Of a DNA stretch of 64,000 bases, positions 59,901-64,000 are shown one piece after another; positions within the stretch are counted from its first letter, which is position 1; the number at the start of each line of letters is the position of its first letter. The translations under genes and the position numbers were made by a program. The notes under the pieces were generated by a model, which was given only the letters and a program-made list of their open reading frames with translations, made no database searches and was not told the DNA's origin. This DNA is from Dillenia suffruticosa. Lineage: Eukaryota; Streptophyta; Magnoliopsida; Dilleniales; Dilleniaceae. The stretch is from the NCBI GenBank assembly GCA_033439265.1, contig JAVTVX010000012.1:15535501-15599500 (forward strand). The letters run 5' to 3'.

Positions 59901-62900
59901 TAACAAAAAACAGATTCTCCAACTTGTTGATTCATTTCTTTAATTTTTCTTTTTACTTCCCATGAAAATAGGCAAAAGTACCTGTTGAATTTGTGTAATT
60001 TATAAAAAGCACCTTCCTTACTTTTATTTGGAATTTAACTCCCTTGAACTACTGAACTTTTCAACGAAATTGGTCCTTATTTATGTAATTAGATTAATAG
60101 ATAAATGATCTTTTAACTAAGCATACTGGGAGCTTACAACCTGAAGAGTGAAAAAGATGACTATAATAGAGGAAGGGAGGCTTAAGAGCGAGAATTGATA
60201 ATCTATTTCTAGGGTGCATTGTATCTCCATCTAAGCTTCCTATGCACTCCAAGCATAATTATTGGCAGACTTGAATACCTCCAATTAAGCCTTTGCTGCA
60301 GCTCTGGATACTGCTAATGTGGTGATGAAGTACTTGGCAATGGATACTGCTAACGTGGTGGTGAAGTACTTTGTCATTCAGGCAGTTGTTATACTAAAAG
60401 TAATCCCTTGTAGAACACGAACACACCATCTTTGTTCCAATTACTACTACCTTCTCTGTTTTGAATTGCTTGCGTCCATTTATTTTTTTCCTAAAAATTT
60501 TCAGAAATACTTAATACCCAAAAAAAATTTCAACTCTTATTTCTATTTATTTATTTTTTTACTAAATGTACACAAACGCTAATAGTCCAAACCAAATTTT
60601 CAACTATTTTCTGGTGATAAACATCACATGCCCTAAAAGACAGACTTTAAATCAAACCTAATCTTGTCAATATTTCACAAACACTAAAATCCAAATTCAA
60701 ATTGAATCTTTATCGAAACTTCACAAAATCTATAAGGCCAAAATGAGAAAACCCAAATTCAGTTATCTTCATTGATGCACAAACATGTTTGAATGGAACC
60801 TAGATTTTTGTGGGTTAGTGCTGACAGCCTCATTTTCTAATTCTGTTGACTAAAGTCTGGTTTAGGAAAAAGGAGGAAATTAAAAGGACTCATGTATGGA
60901 AATTAAAAGAGTTTTGGCAAAAATTAGGTAGGGGGATTTGTCAATTTTGTTAAAGAAATGTTTCCTCAAAGGGAAGAATCAGAGAACATAGGTTTGTCTA
61001 AATTTGGAAGAACTCTTCAAATTTTGCCACCATTGTTAAAAAACTGTAGTCTTTGTTTTCAGTTCTTGGTCTTTGATTGTATTTCACAATGATGTTCTGT
61101 TTGGGTTTTGGGGCCCTTTGTATGTTTGTTCTCCAATTTGTTAATGGCTTTCTCTATAAAATTCTTGTCATCAATTTATATTTTCTGAAATTTTATTCAG
61201 GTTTTATTATTGTTCCAAAGTCTCCATTCCTCCAACATTGTTTTCTTCTTGGTTGTGTTTCCAACCATGAGCTTGGTCTGCAAACATAAAAAAAAATGGG
61301 TAAAGTAACTTGTAGGCATTAAAAGAAGGTGGTTCTTTGTAATCCCCTCTCCCAATATATATATAAGAAGTTTGTTCTCAACTCTTGACCCTTTTGTGGC
61401 AAACATGAGCCTTCTCCATCACAAAATCAATACTATTCATCCTCTTCATCTGGTTGCATTCATTATGCTTTTGAAACTTTCTCTTTCCTTCCTCCAATTT
61501 TTGTGCATTGGAAACTTTCTGGTACTTGATGCCGTTAAACAACAAAAATTAAATCAAAAACAAAAAAGCCAGAATTGGAAATAGTATAAATGCAGAGAAA
61601 AAAGGACAAAGAAGAGAGAAGAAGGTTGGTATATGACACCTTGTGTGGAAGCAGTGGAGAGGAAGAAGAAAAGGAAGAGTTAAGAAAAGGAAATGCTGAA
61701 ATTCTGTAGAGATAAAAGATTTGGATTCAATCATGAGTTGAATAAAGCAATTGGTCATTGGGCTTGAAGCCTTTCAATAACGTGCTCAAATTGTCCAAGG
61801 GAAGCACAAAGGGCTTCCGTCAATCGCAAAATGACACTCTCACCTCTCCTTGCATACTATCATCAGATACTGATCAAACAACATGACTAACCACTTTACA
61901 AGGAAAAGCACAACCACCTGGTAACTACAACCGGCATACATCATTCTTGGAATTAGAGAATTAATGATTCCAGAATTCTCCTTTTGAGATCACTTCATCT
62001 TCAATATTAAAAATATAAGAAAGCTCTTATGGTGTTTGTTTTTAAGAATGATATCCAACTTTTGAGAATGTTATTAACATGTAAAATCATTATCATCCTT
62101 TAGATAGAGAACCCTAGTCTCATACTTTACAATTTAAATTTTCCTGGGACAGTTAAAATGTTATGTGGACTTGGGTATAGGTATTCATTCAGGTAACCAT
62201 TGAATGCTTATGTGCATTATTCACCAAAATTTCGAGCAAAATGAAATTTTTGACCTCTGTACCCATGCACATGACACGGGCACACCTAGGCAAAGTAAAG
62301 AGTCCATGTAACATAGCCACCTATTACCAGGAAAATTAGTTACAAAGGATTTTATTTCAGTGTCTGATGTGTTTATTCCTGGCAGGTTGTGGTGACTATT
62401 TGGTATCGTGCACCTGAGCTGCTCCTTGGGGCAAAGCATTACACTAGTGCTGTTGGTATCCTCTAAATTCTGATTTTGCATACGCATTATGATCGGGCTT
62501 TCTCTTATGTGAATTGCAAAAACAATGTCTCATTATATTTTTCATAGATATGTGGGCTGTTGGCTGCATCTTTGCTGAGCTTTTGACATTGAAGCCACTG
62601 TTTCAAGGGGCAGAGGTCAAAGCCCCTCCAAACCCTTTTCAGGTACAAAAATTGTTTCTGATTTGATTTTTCTCCTAGTCCTTTTCTACCTAGTTGATTA
62701 TATGCCCTGTTATGTTTTCTCATTCTCATTTGTTTTAAATTTAATTATTCATTATCTTTTCTAATATCCTAATGTCATTTGCTACTTGTGCAGCTTGATC
62801 AGCTTGACAAAATATTTAAGGTCTTAGGTGAGAAAGTGTATTACATAGACAAACCTTTTCGTTTGATGCTGCTGCTACTAACAATTGTAGGTTATATTAG

Positions 62901-63190
62901 GTCATCCTACCCCAGAAAAGTGGCCAACTCTAGTCAATCTTCCACATTGGCAAGCAGACGTACAAAATATCCAATCCCATAAGTAGTAAGTGTTGCTTCT
63001 CAAGTGATGACCTCTTTTTTTCTTTGTTTCTTTTTTTTTTTTTCCAAACTTCAACCGTCATTATAATGAGTTGTGAAGTAATCATTTTTATATACTACAT
63101 GATTTCTGACAGTGAAAATCCTGGACTCTATAATGTTGTTCATCTCCCTCCCAAAAGTGCTGCATATGATCTCCTCTCCAAGATGCTCGA
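52778..63190 (+). CDS. CDKE-1: Cyclin-dependent kinase E-type (CDK8-like Mediator kinase), partial, 10 exons
   Basis: Exons: 52778-53014, 53102-53212, 58704-58807, 58889-58931, 59257-59355, 62386-62455, 62548-62642, 62794-62827, 62901-62985, 63113-63190. All introns are GT-AG and the frame is continuous for 318 codons plus two bases. A Gly/Asn/Ser-rich N-terminus (1-20) leads to the Gly loop GEGTYG (34-39), ATP-binding Lys59 in AIK, and the cyclin-binding helix SPTAIRE (71-77), the hallmark of plant CDKE. Then come the catalytic loop HRDLKPSN (156-163), DFG (180-182) and APE (207-209). The activation loop lacks the usual phosphorylated Thr, as in CDK8. CDK8 with cyclin C, MED12 and MED13 forms the Mediator kinase module, which regulates RNA polymerase II transcription in the nucleus; Arabidopsis CDKE;1 is HEN3. 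The next exon should start by completing Glu319 and lies beyond 64000; the family is about 470 residues long. Confidence 0.95.
53640..53800 (+). repeat. Degenerate direct repeats in CDKE intron 2
   Basis: 'cctcccattgaagcaaatcaag' at about 53648, 'cctcccttgaggcaaatcaagt' at about 53727 and a shorter 'cttcccttggatcaagcctccc' at about 53763 are variants of one unit spaced about 40-80 bp apart. Confidence 0.6.
53856..53902 (+). repeat. Compound (GT)n(GA)n microsatellite
   Basis: About nine GT followed by about fifteen GA units in CDKE intron 2. Confidence 0.95.
54385..54404 (+). repeat. (GA)n microsatellite
   Basis: About ten GA units, followed by two 'gtgaggtggg' type repeats up to 54428. Confidence 0.9.
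55238..55599 (-). repeat. 3' LTR of the intron-2 element
   Basis: Aligns with 56576-56922: 'tttggatgcccctgcatca' against 'tttggatgctcctacatca' at one end, and 'tgatgtaacagaacggttt' against 'tgatgtggtggaaaggttt' at the other. Roughly 15% differences plus small indels. The A/G-rich run at 55478-55505 was partly expanded. Confidence 0.85.
55930..56364 (-). pseudogene. Gag-like fragment of the intron-2 element
   Basis: From the ATG pair at 56359-56364 the minus strand reads '[20 protein letters not shown]' and then a Leu/Glu-rich helix-like segment, reminiscent of the N-terminus of Gypsy-type gag proteins. ORF 56160-55930 follows in another frame with an acidic '[12 protein letters not shown]' segment. 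There is no capsid core, zinc knuckle or enzyme domain. I infer gag origin from position (about 200 bp after the primer site) and composition only. Confidence 0.45.
55956..55977. other. C13-TGC-G6 tract inside the intron-2 element
   Basis: Thirteen C, then tgc, then six G. The last six C can pair with the six G across a 3-base loop. Confidence 0.85.
56576..56922 (-). repeat. 5' LTR of the intron-2 element
   Basis: Partner of 55238-55599. The primer-site-like sequence lies directly inside it at 56559-56573. Confidence 0.85.
58574..58606 (+). repeat. (CT)n tract near the intron 2 acceptor
   Basis: Imperfect (CT)n about 100 bp before the exon 3 acceptor. It could act within the polypyrimidine region but lies upstream of the usual position. 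Confidence 0.85.
58979..59190. mobile_element. MITE-like inverted-repeat element in CDKE intron 4
   Basis: Begins 'ggggaccgtttggtt...gaatcagaatt' and ends with the inverse '...aattctgattcccaagtgcgaaccaagcac', giving imperfect terminal inverted repeats of about 40 bp. The centre has a second fold-back around 'aaacccccaaattatggggttt'. It makes up most of the 325-bp intron 4 (58932-59256). There is no ORF. No convincing target-site duplication was found, so the superfamily is left open. Confidence 0.7.
59356..62385 (+). other. CDKE intron 5 (3,030 bp)
   Basis: GTAGGA donor and GGCAG acceptor. There is no recognised gene inside; ORFs at 60319-60582, 61077-61289, 61372-61584 and antisense 61549-61758 lack family features. 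It contains the 36-bp tandem repeat at 60306 and many T-rich runs. Confidence 0.9.
60306..60377 (+). repeat. 36-bp tandem repeat, two units
   Basis: 'ggatactgctaatgtggtga' followed by 'tgaagtacttggcaat' (60306-60341) is repeated as 'ggatactgctaacgtggtgg' and 'tgaagtactttgtcat' (60342-60377) with few differences. Confidence 0.85.
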
Positions 63191-64000
63191 GTATGTGATT
63201 CCTTAAAGTGTGTTTACAACTCTGATTATTTGCATTTAGAAGACATGGTTGAAAACTACAATCGACCTTACACTGAGAAATCAGCTGAATTTAGCTGATA
63301 TAACAACTAAAAAACCAAGCAGAATATAAATAAATAAACAAAGGAAACTTTCCATCATTGCTGTTGATGGTACTATGTGCCATTGGTAGGAGCTGCTACT
63401 TTTTTCTGGTGATTCTCCCGTTCAAGGGTTATCTCATTGTGTGATATGATAATGAAATTTCCAATGTTCTCTGGAACTGGTTTTGAGCCTCCAGTCCAAA
63501 GGCATGATGGTTGGGTTCCTCCCTACTAATGTCATGCTATTAAGCTTCTTTATTTCTCTGTAATTGTGCTTATCCCATTCCTTCAGTTTAGAGGCTATTG
63601 CTGTCCCTTAAAGTTGATACTATCATCTATCATCAATAGTTTTCCTTACAGTCACTTGTTACGCGATTTTGGTGTATAACAATTTCAGGTAAGTATACAT
63701 TAGTTGAGTGTTGTGTATAGTATGAGCAAGTGTCATTCCCATAGAGCTTTGTTCGGAACTAACCTAAAAAAAAAAAAAAAAAAAATAATAATAATAATAA
63801 TAATTTAAAACAACATAGGTTACAAAAAAATTCCAAAAATAACACACTCATGTCGAGAGTTAAAGTCACGACATATGACCGTGATGAATAATACCATGTC
63901 ATGACTTGAAATCACGACATATGAGTGTTAGATTTGGAAATACTTTTTAAATAGTGTTGTTTTAAAATTTTTTTAAAAAATTAGGTTATATCTGTACAAA
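63191..64000 (+). other. Start of CDKE intron 10 (continues past the window)
   Basis: GTATGT donor after 63190. No further CDKE exon is present: the expected continuation of the kinase C-lobe was not found in any frame. The region contains an A-run plus (TAA)n repeat at 63764-63803 and the fold-back element at 63805-63975. Confidence 0.8.
63805..63975. repeat. Fold-back (inverted-repeat) sequence in CDKE intron 10
   Basis: 'tttaaaacaaca...ttccaaaaataacacactcatgtcg' at the left is mirrored by 'cgacatatgagtgttagatttggaaa...tgttgttttaaaa' at the right. Arms of about 70 bp surround a centre that itself repeats 'cacgacatatga' (63868 and 63913). No coding potential; MITE-like. Confidence 0.7.

Noticed and set aside
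63191..64000. Further CDKE exons in the last 800 bases
   Set aside because: No reading frame continues the kinase C-lobe after Glu319; the candidate acceptor near 63653 opens no matching sequence.
1..64000. tRNA, rRNA or organellar insertions
   Set aside because: I saw no cloverleaf-like tRNA genes beyond retroelement primer sites, and no rRNA or plastid/mitochondrial gene motifs; a covariance-model scan was not possible.

Overview
This window looks like a gene-poor, repeat-rich stretch of a flowering-plant nuclear genome. It is AT-rich, most of it is decayed LTR retrotransposons nested in one another, and the only convincing host gene has plant-type GT-AG introns. That gene, at the right end, is a CDK8-type kinase of the plant CDKE class. 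I cannot name the species. I see no rRNA, tRNA, CRISPR array or bacterial-type operon.

Left part (1-33.3 kb). Positions 1-2.8 kb hold two inverted copies of an LTR-like AT-rich repeat; a third copy lies at 14.8-16.6 kb. Remains of an old minus-strand Copia element (D) lie at 2.8-3.4 kb and 12.9-13.7 kb. It is split by a plus-strand Copia element (C1, 3440-12942) with 469-bp LTRs and a tRNA-Met-type primer site. C1 carries an apparently perfect 2,414-bp tandem duplication. A third Copia (A, 16780-32966) is interrupted inside its 3' LTR by an 11.35-kb Copia (B, 21201-32552). B has 1.8-kb LTRs, several polypurine tracts and an extra ORF after pol, all of which suggest the Sirevirus/SIRE group.

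Middle (33.3-52 kb). A minus-strand Gypsy chromovirus-like element (33343-44898) has a complete 4.1-kb 3' LTR, a decayed gag-pol with a chromodomain-like tail, and a 5' LTR cut off at 44898. There it abuts a 5'-truncated relative of C1 (C2, 44899-51067). C2 in turn abuts a fragment of another old minus-strand Copia gag (E, 51068-51823).

Right part (52.8-64 kb). CDKE (CDK8-like Mediator kinase) runs on the plus strand. Ten exons can be placed exactly, giving 318 complete codons from the start to the late kinase domain; the C-terminal exons lie beyond the window. Its 5.5-kb intron 2 contains a short non-autonomous LTR element in reverse orientation (55238-56922) with a near-perfect target-site duplication. 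Intron 4 is largely a MITE-like inverted repeat, and the last visible intron holds another fold-back sequence.

The host gene is the only feature likely to make protein. All retroelement reading frames contain stops or frameshifts. The points most worth checking are the perfect tandem duplication inside an otherwise diverged element, the palindromic GTCGAC-rich LTRs and unusually open third ORF of element B, and the retroelement inside the CDKE intron.
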